From positions 8,376 to 72,375 of the forward strand of contig CAYQVH010000021.1 of assembly GCA_964420975.1 (NCBI GenBank): DNA of 64,000 nucleotides, read 5' to 3'. Made by a program: the position numbers and the translations under genes. Positions within the stretch are counted from its first letter, which is position 1; each line of letters begins with the position of its first letter. The notes under the pieces were generated by a model. That model was not told where the DNA came from and ran no database searches. It saw nothing but the letters and a program-made list of their open reading frames with translations. Positions 1 through 8,298 of this stretch are shown piece after piece. This DNA comes from Accumulibacter sp964420975. Its GTDB lineage: Bacteria > Pseudomonadota > Gammaproteobacteria > Burkholderiales > Rhodocyclaceae.

Positions 1-639
1 CGTCTCGACGCCCAGCGACTTCAGCCGGCGGCGCGCCGCTTCGGCGTCGGCGCGCGTTCGGAAAGGTCCGACGCGAACGTGCGTTTCGAGCCTGACGGCA
101 AAGCCTTCTGCAGCCAGCCTGGCAGCAACGTGCTCCGCGTCGCCAACCTGGGTAAAGCTTCCGACGTCGAACGAGTACGATCCCGCCGTTCTTGGTGCCA
201 CGTCGGTCCGCGGGCTGGCCGACGGCTGCTGAGCCGACCGCCCGGCAGGCGCCGCGCCATGACCTGCCGTCGTCACCGTGCGGTCCACCGGCAGCGCGCT
301 CTCTTCGGGTTCCGCGGGTTCCGGCGGTGCCGGCGCTTCCTCGTCGACCACCGCGCTTTCCTTGACCGGCTGCACCATTTCGCGCTTCCTGACCGGAACC
401 GTCTCACTGAAGCGAGGGACTTCGTGGCCGTGCTCCTCGGGCGCATTGACGGCATCGACAAACGCCAGCAGTATCAGCAACAGCAGAATCATCACGCCGG
501 CGATGAGCATTCGCCCCAGGAGCCGACGTTTCAGATCGGACGCCTGCGGTGCCGACACCGGCCGACGATCTGCCCCGACCGCCGGCTCTGCCGCTGGCGT
601 CGCCCCTGCTCGAGTGAGGTCTGACGTGTTTCGACTCAC
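1..639 (-). CDS. SPOR-domain inner-membrane protein, DedD-like (3' end off the window)
   Basis: The protein begins at a GTG (639-637), the only start between an in-frame stop (663-661) and the body, and runs off the left edge after 213 codons. It has a short cytoplasmic head, one membrane segment (about residues 43-63), a long Pro/Ala/Glu-rich linker, and from about residue 154 a SPOR-like repeat (SYSFDVGSFTQVGDAEHVAA, then a VRVGPFRTRADAEAARR half). SPOR domains bind denuded septal peptidoglycan, and this layout is that of DedD-type division proteins. It starts 21 bases after the DUF2802 gene, so the two are probably cotranscribed. The DedD name rests on architecture only. Confidence 0.75.
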   Translation of the reverse strand, partial: MSRNTSDLTRAGATPAAEPAVGADRRPVSAPQASDLKRRLLGRMLIAGVMILLLLILLAFVDAVNAPEEHGHEVPRFSETVPVRKREMVQPVKESAVVDEEAPAPPEPAEPEESALPVDRTVTTAGHGAAPAGRSAQQPSASPRTDVAPRTAGSYSFDVGSFTQVGDAEHVAARLAAEGFAVRLETHVRVGPFRTRADAEAARRRLKSLGVET

Positions 640-660
640 CGGTCGACCGTCGGCGTCTGT

Positions 661-1236
661 TCAACGCGCCTCACGGCGGCTACGCGCCATGGCGACGACG
701 AGGTCGGCTTCGGCACGCGTGATCCCGCAGTGATCGGCGATGGTCGTCGCGTCGTGCCCCTGTTGCGCGAGCTGCGTCGCGCCGCTATAGAGCGGCGAGC
801 TCGCATCATCGAGCGCTTCCGCCGGCTCGACAAACGGGCGACGCAGTTCCTCGCGCGCCGCCAGCACGTCGCCACGCAATTCGTCCACTTCGTTTCGCAA
901 GTGTTCGATCTCCTGCCGCAGGGCGTCGATCAACGCCTGGCCAGGGATTTCGGGTGGTGGCTCGTTCCAGGGAAACGAGGCGGGTTCGTCCACCGCTGCC
1001 GACGCCGGCACGACAGCCGCCGGAGGGGTTACGGTCACCGCCGCCGGCGCGGGTTCCTGAACGGCAGCGTAGGCGGCAACCGCCGACTGCGCGTCGACAG
1101 GCAACGCCGCCGCCTGACTCACCTGACGCTGCAGACGCCGCATGCGCACGAAGATGACCACAATATAGAGCAGCAGCAGCACGATGATCGCGATCAGTCC
1201 CTCGCGCCAACCCACTGCCCACAGATCGAGATCCAT
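661..1236 (-). CDS. DUF2802 domain membrane protein
   Basis: A 191-residue protein starting at the ATG at 1236; a start ten codons upstream is possible but adds an Arg-rich stretch before the membrane segment. One N-terminal transmembrane helix (IAIIVLLLLYIVVIF) is followed by a basic RMRRLQRQ stop-transfer, an Ala/Pro linker, a short coiled coil (EIEHLRNEVDELRGDVLAAR) and a C-terminal helix-turn-helix-like segment (ATTIADHCGITRAEADLVVA) typical of DUF2802. The family has no settled function; members often sit near motility or cell-envelope genes. It precedes the SPOR-domain gene on the same strand. Confidence 0.75.
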   Translation of the reverse strand: MDLDLWAVGWREGLIAIIVLLLLYIVVIFVRMRRLQRQVSQAAALPVDAQSAVAAYAAVQEPAPAAVTVTPPAAVVPASAAVDEPASFPWNEPPPEIPGQALIDALRQEIEHLRNEVDELRGDVLAAREELRRPFVEPAEALDDASSPLYSGATQLAQQGHDATTIADHCGITRAEADLVVAMARSRREAR

Positions 1237-1715
1237 TCCGCGCCCTCGCAACCGTGTCCCGCACACATTATCCTTGATTCCTCAGGCCACCGCTTGCGTC
1301 GTGGTGCGCCGGCGGGACCGACACTATTTCAGTCTTCGAACAGGCGCTTAAGAATCGAGCGCCGGGAGTGCTGCCGCCACCCGAGCGGGGCAGCCGCTAC
1401 GCCCGATATGCGCTCAACCGTTGGCGACCGCTCGCTCGTGTGAGGCCGTTGCCAAACCCGTGATGGCCTCCCTTCAGTTCAAGCGACTCGAGCGCTGACT
1501 GCTGGAGCGCATCCGTCTTTCCGCCAGTGCGCAACAAGCGGTGCCTGGCGAATGGCACGCTGAAAGATCGTGCGCTCCGACCCAAGAATCGAGGCCAACG
1601 ACGTTGCGGAAAACATCGAGGATGGATAATGGATGACACTCACCGGTCACTTGGCGGACAATGCACAGCTATCAAAAAAAACAACAACATACGCCCCAAC
1701 CGATAGGCGATCTCC
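1237..1715. other. 479-bp stretch without a supported gene
   Basis: No reading frame here resembles a protein I recognise, and I see no tRNA or clear riboswitch. An 80-codon minus-strand frame (1639-1397) has no recognisable domain. An A-rich run (about 1674-1690) precedes the restriction pseudogene and may be its old leader. The stretch probably holds the promoter of the minus-strand DUF2802 operon. Confidence 0.4.
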
Positions 1716-3186
1716 ATGTCGAATCCGTTTTTCGATCAGCCGATTCTGAACTCCCCGTATGCGCGGCCTTCACGGCACTGGGAGTTGGACGAGTCGGGTC
1801 AGCCGACGCAGCACATTCGGGAGTCGCGCCGCCGCGCCGAATTCATTACCCCGATCCCGAAGCCGAAGAAGCAAAAGACGACGTCCAGGCAGAAGAGCTT
1901 CCTCTTCGACGAGGGCAACGATTGGCGACATCACCGGTTCAGCGGCGCCCGCCCTTTCTTCTGTCAGGTCGAGGCGGTCGAAACGGCGATCTGGCTGACC
2001 GAGGTTGCGCCCGGCGCCAGGCACGGCAAACGCCTTCTCGACCCTCTGGCGGCCGCCAACAAGGACGCCAACCCCGAGCTGATGCGGCTGGCGCTCAAGC
2101 CGGCCACCGGGGCGGGCAATACGACCGTGATCGCCATGCTGATTGTCTGGCAGACGATCAACGCGGTGCGTCGCCCGGCGAGCAAGCAATTCACGCGCGG
2201 CTTTTTGATCTGCGCGCCGGGCCTCACCATCAAGGATCGCTTGCGCGTCCTCCAGCCCAAGACCCCGACAGCTACTACAAGGAACGGGAACTGGTACCGA
2301 GCGATCTGCTTGACGACCTGGGCCGCACCGGCGACGAAATCGTCACCACCGAAAGCGAAGGCCAGATGCTTCAGCGCGTGCTGCCCGACCTGATGGGCAT
2401 CAAGAACATCCTGGCGATCAACGATGAAGCCCATCAAGGCTACGAGTTGACCAAGCGGCTCCTCTACACCGACTGGCGCGACTCCGGCGAAGCCCCCAAG
2501 CTGACCTGTTCGGTCAACTCAAACGCATCGCCAAGGAATGGCTCGACCAGTATCTGGAATGCAAGGGCGGCGCCTATCCCGCGCAACTCCTGTATCTGCA
2601 ACTGGCCGACTTGGCCTGCGAGAAAATCACCGCCGCGATCACCCGGCGCTTTCTTGGCGAGCGCCCGATCAAGGCGCTGCTCGACCCGTACAACCCCAGC
2701 GGTTCGACGCGGCATGTGCGTTTCAACACCTCCAAGCCCGACCTCCGGAAAACCAGTTCCAGGCACTGCCATCTCAACTGGGTGGTGCTCGACAGCGATT
2801 GGGAGGGGGAATTCTGCCGCGTCGCCGAAGCGCATCCCAAGGTGCGCGCCTACGTCAAGAACCACGGCCTCGGCTTAGAGGTGCCTTACCGCTACGGCTC
2901 GGAAACGCGCAAGTACCTGCCCGACTTCATCGTGCTGGTTGACGACGGCCACGGAGCGGACGACCTGCTGCGCCTGGTTGTCGAAATCAAGGGCTACCGG
3001 CGCGAGGACGCCAAGGAAAAGAAATCGACCATGGACACCTACTGGGTTCCTGGCGTCAATCACCTCGGCATCTACGGGCGCTGGGCCTTCGCCGAGTTCA
3101 CCGACGTGTTCCAGATGCAGGGCGATTTCGCCAAGAAGGTCGAGGCCGAGTTCGACCGGATGATCGACGCGGCGGTGCAGCCATGA
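1716..3186 (+). pseudogene. Broken DEAD/DEAH restriction endonuclease (BPTD_3080-type)
   Basis: The start MSNPFFDQPILNSPYARP and the end, with GLEVPYRYGS..RKYLPDFIV, VVEIKGYRRED and TYWVPGV, match a family of about 1000-residue DEAD/DEAH restriction subunits, but only about 490 codons remain in three frames. Visible lesions: a segment missing near 1920 (DEGND runs into WRHHRFSG); a frameshift near 2260 (LRVLQP, then DPDSYYKERE); a segment missing near 2340; loss of some 400 codons near 2436, where DEAHQ joins GYELTKRLLYTDW and the helicase core is gone; and a second frameshift near 2502. The Walker A reads GAGNT instead of GAGKT. The C-terminal nuclease-like part (2611-3186) is still open. 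Lesions are judged from my knowledge of the family, not an alignment. Confidence 0.85.
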
Positions 3187-3276
3187 CCCAGCTTGTGCGA
3201 AAAACCTTTACAGGCGCGATCAACATACGTACAAAACGGCAATTTTCTATACACAAAATGTGGAACATGCATAGAA

Positions 3277-4283
3277 ATGGCTGAAATCCTGCCACTCACC
3301 CATCTGCGCCCCGAGCGTTTCGATCGCCCGCGCATTCTCAAGCAGCTCAACGCCGCCAGCCGGCAGCTTGCCGAACTCAAGGGCGTGGCGGCTTCCATGC
3401 CCAACCAGCACATCCTCATCAGCACGCTGGGCCTGCGCGAGGCCAAGGACAGCTCGGAAAAGTGGCGCGCTATCGCCAGGCCCTGCGCATCGGCTTCGAG
3501 GCGGTACGAACTAGCGGGCTGCTGACCAACAATCACATCCTCGACATCAAGGCCGAACTGGAAATGAACCGCGCCGGCTTTCGCAAGCTGCCCGGCACCG
3601 CGCTTAAGGGCGACGGCGGGCGCGTGGTCTATGAACCGCCGCAAGACCCCGACACCATCGTCGCGTTGATGGGTGATCTTGAGCACTTCGTCAACGACGA
3701 TGCCGCCTTTGACGCCGACCCTCTGATCAAGATGGCGCTGATCCACCACCAGTTCGAGAGCATCCACCCGTTTTACGACGGCAACGGCCGCACCGGCCGC
3801 ATCATCAATGTGCTCTACCTGGTCAAGGAGGGGCTGCTCGACATCCCGGTGCTCTACCTCTCGCGCCATATCGTGCGCACCAAGGCCGACTACTACCGCC
3901 TCTTGCAGGAGGTCCGCGAGCGCGACGGCTGGGAAGACTGGGTGCTTTACATGCTGGCAGCCGTCGAGCACACCGCGGCCGACGGCATCGCCACCATCCA
4001 GGCGATCAAGACGCTGCTGGTCGACACCAAGCACCGCATCCGCGAACGCTTCCGCTTCTACAGCCAGGACCTCATCAACAACCTGTTTTCCTACCCCTAC
4101 ACCAAGATCGAATTCATCGAGCACGACCTCAAGGTCTCGCGGCTCACCTCCACCAAATATCTGGAGGCGCTGGTCACGGCGGGCTTCCTGACCAAACGCA
4201 AGGTCGGTCGCAGCAACTACTACATCAACCTGCCGCTCTACGGCCTCCTCACCGGCGAAGCCCTGCCGGCGGAGGGAGAATGA
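3277..4283 (+). pseudogene. Fic/DOC-family AMPylase, frameshifted by a deletion
   Basis: The first part (MAEILPLTHLRPERFDRPR to LGLREAKDSSE, 3277-about 3461) is in one frame; the rest (RYRQALRIGFEAV onward, to 4283) is in another. The second part keeps a perfect Fic motif, HPFYDGNGRTGR, and a C-terminal winged-helix-like segment (LKVSRLTSTKYLEAL). Intact relatives carry an inhibitory helix with an (S/T)xxxE(G/N) motif right after the DSSE found here; that segment is missing at the junction. A downstream ATG (3462) could in principle still give a shorter protein with the catalytic loop. It lies 91 bases after the restriction pseudogene and five bases before the methyltransferase fragment, so all belonged to one operon. 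Confidence 0.8.
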
Positions 4284-4287
4284 CATC

Positions 4288-4623
4288 ATGGCCAAGCAAC
4301 CCTCCGCCCCCAAGAACGTCGATGCGATCAGGCACGACGACGCCAAGCGAAAGAACGTCCCCACCGCCGAATACCAGTCGGTGCTCGATGACAACCAGAA
4401 AAACCCCAGGCAAGTGCGCTACCCGCGCCTCGACGCCTCCGTGTTGTCGGCGGCAACGTCGTCCAGAAACCGCGACCTCGACCCGCAACTCGTCTGGCGC
4501 GGCAAGGACGAGCGAGACTGGAGCGACCTCGTCGTCCATGCGCCGCCGCTCTTCATTCAGGGAAAGGTGCACCCCAAGGCGCTGATCGACGAACTGCTGC
4601 GTGAATCGAAGGAACGCCGGTAA
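4288..4623 (+). pseudogene. N-terminal fragment of a DNA methyltransferase (Mod-like)
   Basis: This 111-codon frame (MAKQPSAPKNVDAIRHDDAK ... NRDLDPQLVWRGKDE ... IQGKVHPKALIDELL) matches the N-terminal leader of the site-specific DNA methyltransferases that partner BPTD_3080-type restriction subunits. It ends before any SAM-binding (FxGxG) or catalytic (DPPY/NPPY) motif, so it cannot methylate DNA. After its TAA the sequence continues directly as the tail of a nucleotidyltransferase antitoxin, so the body of the methyltransferase was lost in a deletion reaching into that gene. Family assignment is from memory of the leader sequence. Confidence 0.7.
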
Positions 4624-4624
4624 G

Positions 4625-4678
4625 GCGCTGCGGCCGGAGTTGCGTCCATTCGTGGAACGGGAGGCGATCCAGGTCTGA
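4625..4678 (+). pseudogene. C-terminal scrap of an MntA-type nucleotidyltransferase antitoxin
   Basis: Seventeen codons read ALRPELRPFVEREAIQV then TGA, like the C-terminus of MNT-domain antitoxins that precede HepT (DUF86) genes. The catalytic GSxxRG..D part is absent. It lies between the methyltransferase fragment and the HepT remnant, as expected for a former mntA-hepT pair. The match is short, so confidence is moderate. Confidence 0.5.
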
Positions 4679-4796
4679 TGCACCGGCACGCGAATGGCGC
4701 TTCTACATCGATGAGATGATCGACGCCGCCCGCAAGGTGCAGGCTTATTCCGAAGGTTTGGATGTTCCCGACGATATCCGTCTACCGCCCGAAAGG
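4677..4796 (+). pseudogene. Remnant of a HepT/DUF86 toxin gene
   Basis: The frame reads DAPAREWRFYIDEMIDAARK, VQAYSEGLD, then VPDDIRL. REWRFYIDEM...YSEGLD is the start of HepT-like DUF86 proteins and (H)VPDDIR is from their middle, so roughly 40 codons are missing between them. No start codon is in frame, and the RNase motif (RxxxxH) is lost. The remnant abuts the 3' end of ribE, marking the right edge of the decayed island. Confidence 0.6.
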
Positions 4797-4799
4797 TCG

Positions 4800-5426
4800 T
4801 CAGCCCGTTCGATCCGCAAGCCCGATGTCATCAGCTTGCGCCAGCAGCCGTTCGCAATAGCGTGCGATCAGGTCGACTTCGAGATTGACTCGCGTCCCCG
4901 CCTGCAGCGTACCGAGCGTTGTCGCCGTCAGCGTGTGCGGGATGAGATTGATCGTGAACGTATCGTCGGTGACGGTATTGGTGGTCAGGCTGACGCCGTC
5001 GACGGTGATCGACCCCTTGCGCGCAATGTAGCGCGCAAGGGCCTGCGGAGCGCGGATTTCGAGCAGACGATTGTCGCCGAGCAGTTCGAAGCGCAGCACT
5101 TCGCCGACGCCGTCGACGTGCCCGGAGACGAGGTGACCCCCCAGGCGGTCGGCGAGCCGCAGCGCTTTTTCCAGGTTGACCGCACCCGGCGCGTCCAGAC
5201 CCGTGGTGCAGGCCAGCGTTTCGGGTGAGACGTCGACGCAAAACGCGTCGTCGAGCTTGGCGACAACGGTCAGGCAGACGCCACTGCAGGCGATCGAATC
5301 GCCGACGACGACGTCGTCGAGTCCGAGCGTACGCGCCTCGATCGTTAGGCGGGCCGTCGCTGCGCCATCCTCGCGGCGGTCAACGCGCGTAATCTGACCC
5401 AGCGCGGTAACAATTCCGGAAAACAT
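4800..5426 (-). CDS. ribE: Riboflavin synthase, alpha subunit
   Basis: This 208-residue enzyme dismutates two 6,7-dimethyl-8-ribityllumazine molecules to riboflavin in the last step of the pathway. It has the tandem lumazine-binding repeats of the family: an N-terminal MFSGIVTALG with CSGVCLTVV, and a second half with GGHLVSGHVDG, KGSITVDGVSLT and the VNLEVDLIARYCERLL end. Length is normal. No FMN riboswitch is visible between it and the permease gene upstream (50 bases). Its stop touches the decayed restriction island, but the coding sequence looks complete. Confidence 0.95.
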   Translation of the reverse strand: MFSGIVTALGQITRVDRREDGAATARLTIEARTLGLDDVVVGDSIACSGVCLTVVAKLDDAFCVDVSPETLACTTGLDAPGAVNLEKALRLADRLGGHLVSGHVDGVGEVLRFELLGDNRLLEIRAPQALARYIARKGSITVDGVSLTTNTVTDDTFTINLIPHTLTATTLGTLQAGTRVNLEVDLIARYCERLLAQADDIGLADRTG

Positions 5427-5476
5427 GACCGAGGTTCTCGCAGGAAGGGGAAATTAGGGGGCGCCAGCGGGCGGAC

Positions 5477-6601
5477 TCAGGCTTCGGGCTCACCCGGATT
5501 GCCGTCGCCAGTCGAAGCGGCGGCCGCCGCTGCGCGCTGGCGCGGAGACGGAGCCTCGCGGATCCACGCCACGAGCAAGGTGTAGGCGACGGCGAGGATG
5601 ACCGGGCCAACAAACAGACCGACCAGACCAAAGGCCAGCATGCCGCCGATGACCCCGGCCAGAATCAGCAGCAGCGGCAGGTCGGCGCCCTGCTTGATCA
5701 GGATCGGCCGCAGAAAGTTGTCCATCGTGCCGACGACGATCGTCCACACCAGAAGGAAAGTCCCCCAGCCGGTTTGGTCGCCCCAGTAAAGCCAGAGAAC
5801 TGCCGGCGCGAGAACCAGTGTCGGTCCGAGCTGGGCGATGCAGAACATGAACATCACCGCCGTCAGCACTGGCGCCAGCGGGACGCCGGCAATCGCCAGG
5901 CCAATGCCGCCGAGGACCGACTGTACGAAGGCGGTCACGCCGACGCCAAGCGCCACCGCGCGAGCGGCCTGCCCGGCAAGAATGACGGCGCTTTCGCCAC
6001 GTTCGCCGGCGAGCCGATAGCCAAAACGGCGCACGGTCGACGCCACCCTGTCGCCCGACGAATAGAGAATCGCGCACAGGGCGACGGTGAGCAGAAACTG
6101 GACGAAAACCAGGCCAAAGCTGCCGATCTCGCTGACGAACCAGCGCGTCAGATTGCCCGCGTAGGGCGCGGCCTTGGTCGCCAGTTCGGCGCTGCCGGTG
6201 GCGGCCAACTGCAGCCAGGCCTGTTCGAGGCGCGAGCCGACGATCGGCACGTCGCTCAGCCACGCCGGCGGCGAGTGCACGCGCAAGCTGGACACGGCGC
6301 GACCCCAGTCGGCGATCCGGTCGATGTTGTCGACGATGGTCGCGATCGCCACCGACAAGGGGGCGACGAGCACCAGGAGAACGAGGATCGTCATCACGAT
6401 CACCGCCGGCAGACGGTGATCGCGGAAGCGTCGCTGCAGCTTCAGCAGCAGTGGCCAGGTAGCGACGACGACCATCGTTGCCCAGATCAGCGCTGGCAGG
6501 AAGGGGCGCAAAATCCACAGCGAGGCGCCAATCAGCACGCAGAGGAAAAGTACCGCCAGCGTCGGACGCGCCACTTCGAAAGCCTTGTCAGTCCGGGTCA
6601 T
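5477..6601 (-). CDS. AI-2E family transporter (PerM-like permease)
   Basis: A 374-residue polytopic inner-membrane protein. The start MTRTDKAFEV (6601) is chosen because the 42 residues upstream lack membrane-protein character. It has the family layout: an early helix pair (LAVLFLCVLIGASLWIL, PALIWATMVVVATWPLL), a soluble middle with LQRRFRDHRLPAVI, and a C-terminal block with TMDNFLRPILIKQGADLP and LGLAGLFVGPVILA-like helices. The family exports small molecules or ions (autoinducer-2, sodium); substrate cannot be read from sequence. It ends 50 bases before ribE on the same strand. Confidence 0.9.
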   Translation of the reverse strand: MTRTDKAFEVARPTLAVLFLCVLIGASLWILRPFLPALIWATMVVVATWPLLLKLQRRFRDHRLPAVIVMTILVLLVLVAPLSVAIATIVDNIDRIADWGRAVSSLRVHSPPAWLSDVPIVGSRLEQAWLQLAATGSAELATKAAPYAGNLTRWFVSEIGSFGLVFVQFLLTVALCAILYSSGDRVASTVRRFGYRLAGERGESAVILAGQAARAVALGVGVTAFVQSVLGGIGLAIAGVPLAPVLTAVMFMFCIAQLGPTLVLAPAVLWLYWGDQTGWGTFLLVWTIVVGTMDNFLRPILIKQGADLPLLLILAGVIGGMLAFGLVGLFVGPVILAVAYTLLVAWIREAPSPRQRAAAAAASTGDGNPGEPEA

Positions 6602-6794
6602 TGTGCGCTCGTCAATAAATCGTTCGACCGGCACCGGGGGACGGCGCGCGGCAAGCAGAGAAAGGCATGGTAGCCGAATTCGAAACGCGATGTAGCCTTC
6701 CCCCGCCGTCCGATCACCGCGTGGCACCCGCGATTGGGCATAGAATGCGGCGCATGCAGCAGCCTATCCGTCCGCCGCCAGCCAGAGGCACGCC

Positions 6795-8294
6795 GTGAAG
6801 CAGGCTCTGCTTTTCTCGGTGTTTATCATTGCCTCGTGCGGCCTGGCATATGAACTGATTGCCGGGGCGCTGGCGAGCTATCTCCTTGGCGATTCGGTGA
6901 CGCAGTTCTCGACCGTCATCGGCAGCTACCTGTTCGCAATGGGGATCGGCTCGTGGCTGTCGCGCTACATCGAGGAGCGGCTGGTGGCGCGCTTCATCCA
7001 GATCGAGTTGCTGGTCGGCGTTCTCGGCGGCTTCTCGGCCGCAGCGCTGTTCCTCGTCTTCGCCACCTCGACGGCGCCGTTCAAGTTGCTGCTCTATCTC
7101 GCCGTCGTCGCCATCGGCGTACTCGTCGGACTCGAAATTCCGCTCGTCATGCGCATCCTGAAACGCGACTTGGTGTTCAAGGAGGTCGTCTCGCAAGTAC
7201 TGACCTTCGACTACCTCGGCGCGCTGGCCGTCTCGGTCCTCTTCCCGGTGCTGCTGGTGCCGCATCTCGGTCTGATTCGCAGCGCGCTCCTTTTCGGTGT
7301 ACTCAACGTCCTGGTGGCGGCGTGGACCTGGTGGCTGTTCCGTGACGACGTTCGCCACCAGCCGGGGCTGCCGGCCCAAGGCGCGGCGGCGCTCTGCGCC
7401 TTGGTCGCCGGTTTCGCCGGCGCCGGCGAGCTCACCTCGCTCGCCGAGGCGCAACTCTACGCCGACGAGATCGTCCATGCCGAAAGTACGCCGTATCAGC
7501 GCATCGTCGTCACGCGCTGGAAGGACGATCTACGTCTGCATCTCAACAACAACCTTCAGTTCAGCTCGCGTGACGAGTATCGCTACCATGAAGCGCTCGT
7601 TCATCCCGGTCTGGCCACCCTGCCAAACGCCCGTCGCGTTCTCGTCCTCGGCGGCGGCGACGGACTGGCGGTACGCGAGGTGTTGAAGTACGCGCAGATT
7701 GAAGCGGTGACGCTGGTCGACCTCGATCCGGCGATGACCCGTCTGTTCGCGACCGCGCCGCCGCTGCGCCGGCTCAACAACGACGCGCTGCGCTCGCCGA
7801 AGGTACGGATCGTCAACGCCGACGCCCTGCAGTGGCTCGAAGAGAACGACGAGCGCTTCGACTTCGTGATCGTCGATTTTCCTGACCCCTCGAACTTCTC
7901 GCTCGGCAAACTCTACAGCTCGGCGTTTTATCGTCTGCTGGCGAAACATCTGAACGCCGACGGCCTGGCGGTCATTCAAGCCACGTCACCACTCTACGCG
8001 CGGCAGTCCTTCTGGTGCATCGTCACCACGATCGAGAGCGTCGGCCTCCTGAGCACTCCCTACCACGCACTGGTCCCGTCGTTCGGCGAGTGGGGCTTTA
8101 TCCTTGCGGGTCATCGCCCCTACCGACCGCCGCAGTCGTACGGCGTCGCCACCCGATTCCTGAATCCGGAAACAACACCGACGCTGTTCCTCTTTCCGCG
8201 CGACATGGCGCGCGTCGACGCCGAAGTCAATCGCCTCAACAATCAGGTGCTCGTCCGCTACTTTGAACACGAGTGGCGGCAGGTAATTCGCTGA
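6795..8294 (+). CDS. Membrane-fused spermidine synthase-like aminopropyltransferase
   Basis: A 499-residue fusion. Residues 1-about 210 form around seven hydrophobic segments beginning MKQALLFSVFIIASCGLAYE. Residues about 220-499 are a spermidine synthase fold with the SAM-binding GGGDG (286-290), the acidic VDLDPAMTR, and a DFPDPSN segment (about 361-367) holding the catalytic Asp region. Known relatives move an aminopropyl group from decarboxylated SAM, but membrane-fused forms often have unproven substrates. It is four bases upstream of the FAD oxidoreductase gene, so the two are probably cotranscribed and may act on one polyamine-related metabolite. Confidence 0.85.
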   Translation: MKQALLFSVFIIASCGLAYELIAGALASYLLGDSVTQFSTVIGSYLFAMGIGSWLSRYIEERLVARFIQIELLVGVLGGFSAAALFLVFATSTAPFKLLLYLAVVAIGVLVGLEIPLVMRILKRDLVFKEVVSQVLTFDYLGALAVSVLFPVLLVPHLGLIRSALLFGVLNVLVAAWTWWLFRDDVRHQPGLPAQGAAALCALVAGFAGAGELTSLAEAQLYADEIVHAESTPYQRIVVTRWKDDLRLHLNNNLQFSSRDEYRYHEALVHPGLATLPNARRVLVLGGGDGLAVREVLKYAQIEAVTLVDLDPAMTRLFATAPPLRRLNNDALRSPKVRIVNADALQWLEENDERFDFVIVDFPDPSNFSLGKLYSSAFYRLLAKHLNADGLAVIQATSPLYARQSFWCIVTTIESVGLLSTPYHALVPSFGEWGFILAGHRPYRPPQSYGVATRFLNPETTPTLFLFPRDMARVDAEVNRLNNQVLVRYFEHEWRQVIR

Positions 8295-8298
8295 GGCG

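Noticed and set aside
1397..1639. 80-codon minus-strand reading frame
   Set aside because: No recognisable domain, no ribosome-binding site, and irregular codon use.
4716..5228. 171-codon plus-strand frame after the methyltransferase fragment
   Set aside because: Only its first part is a HepT remnant; the rest is antisense to ribE.
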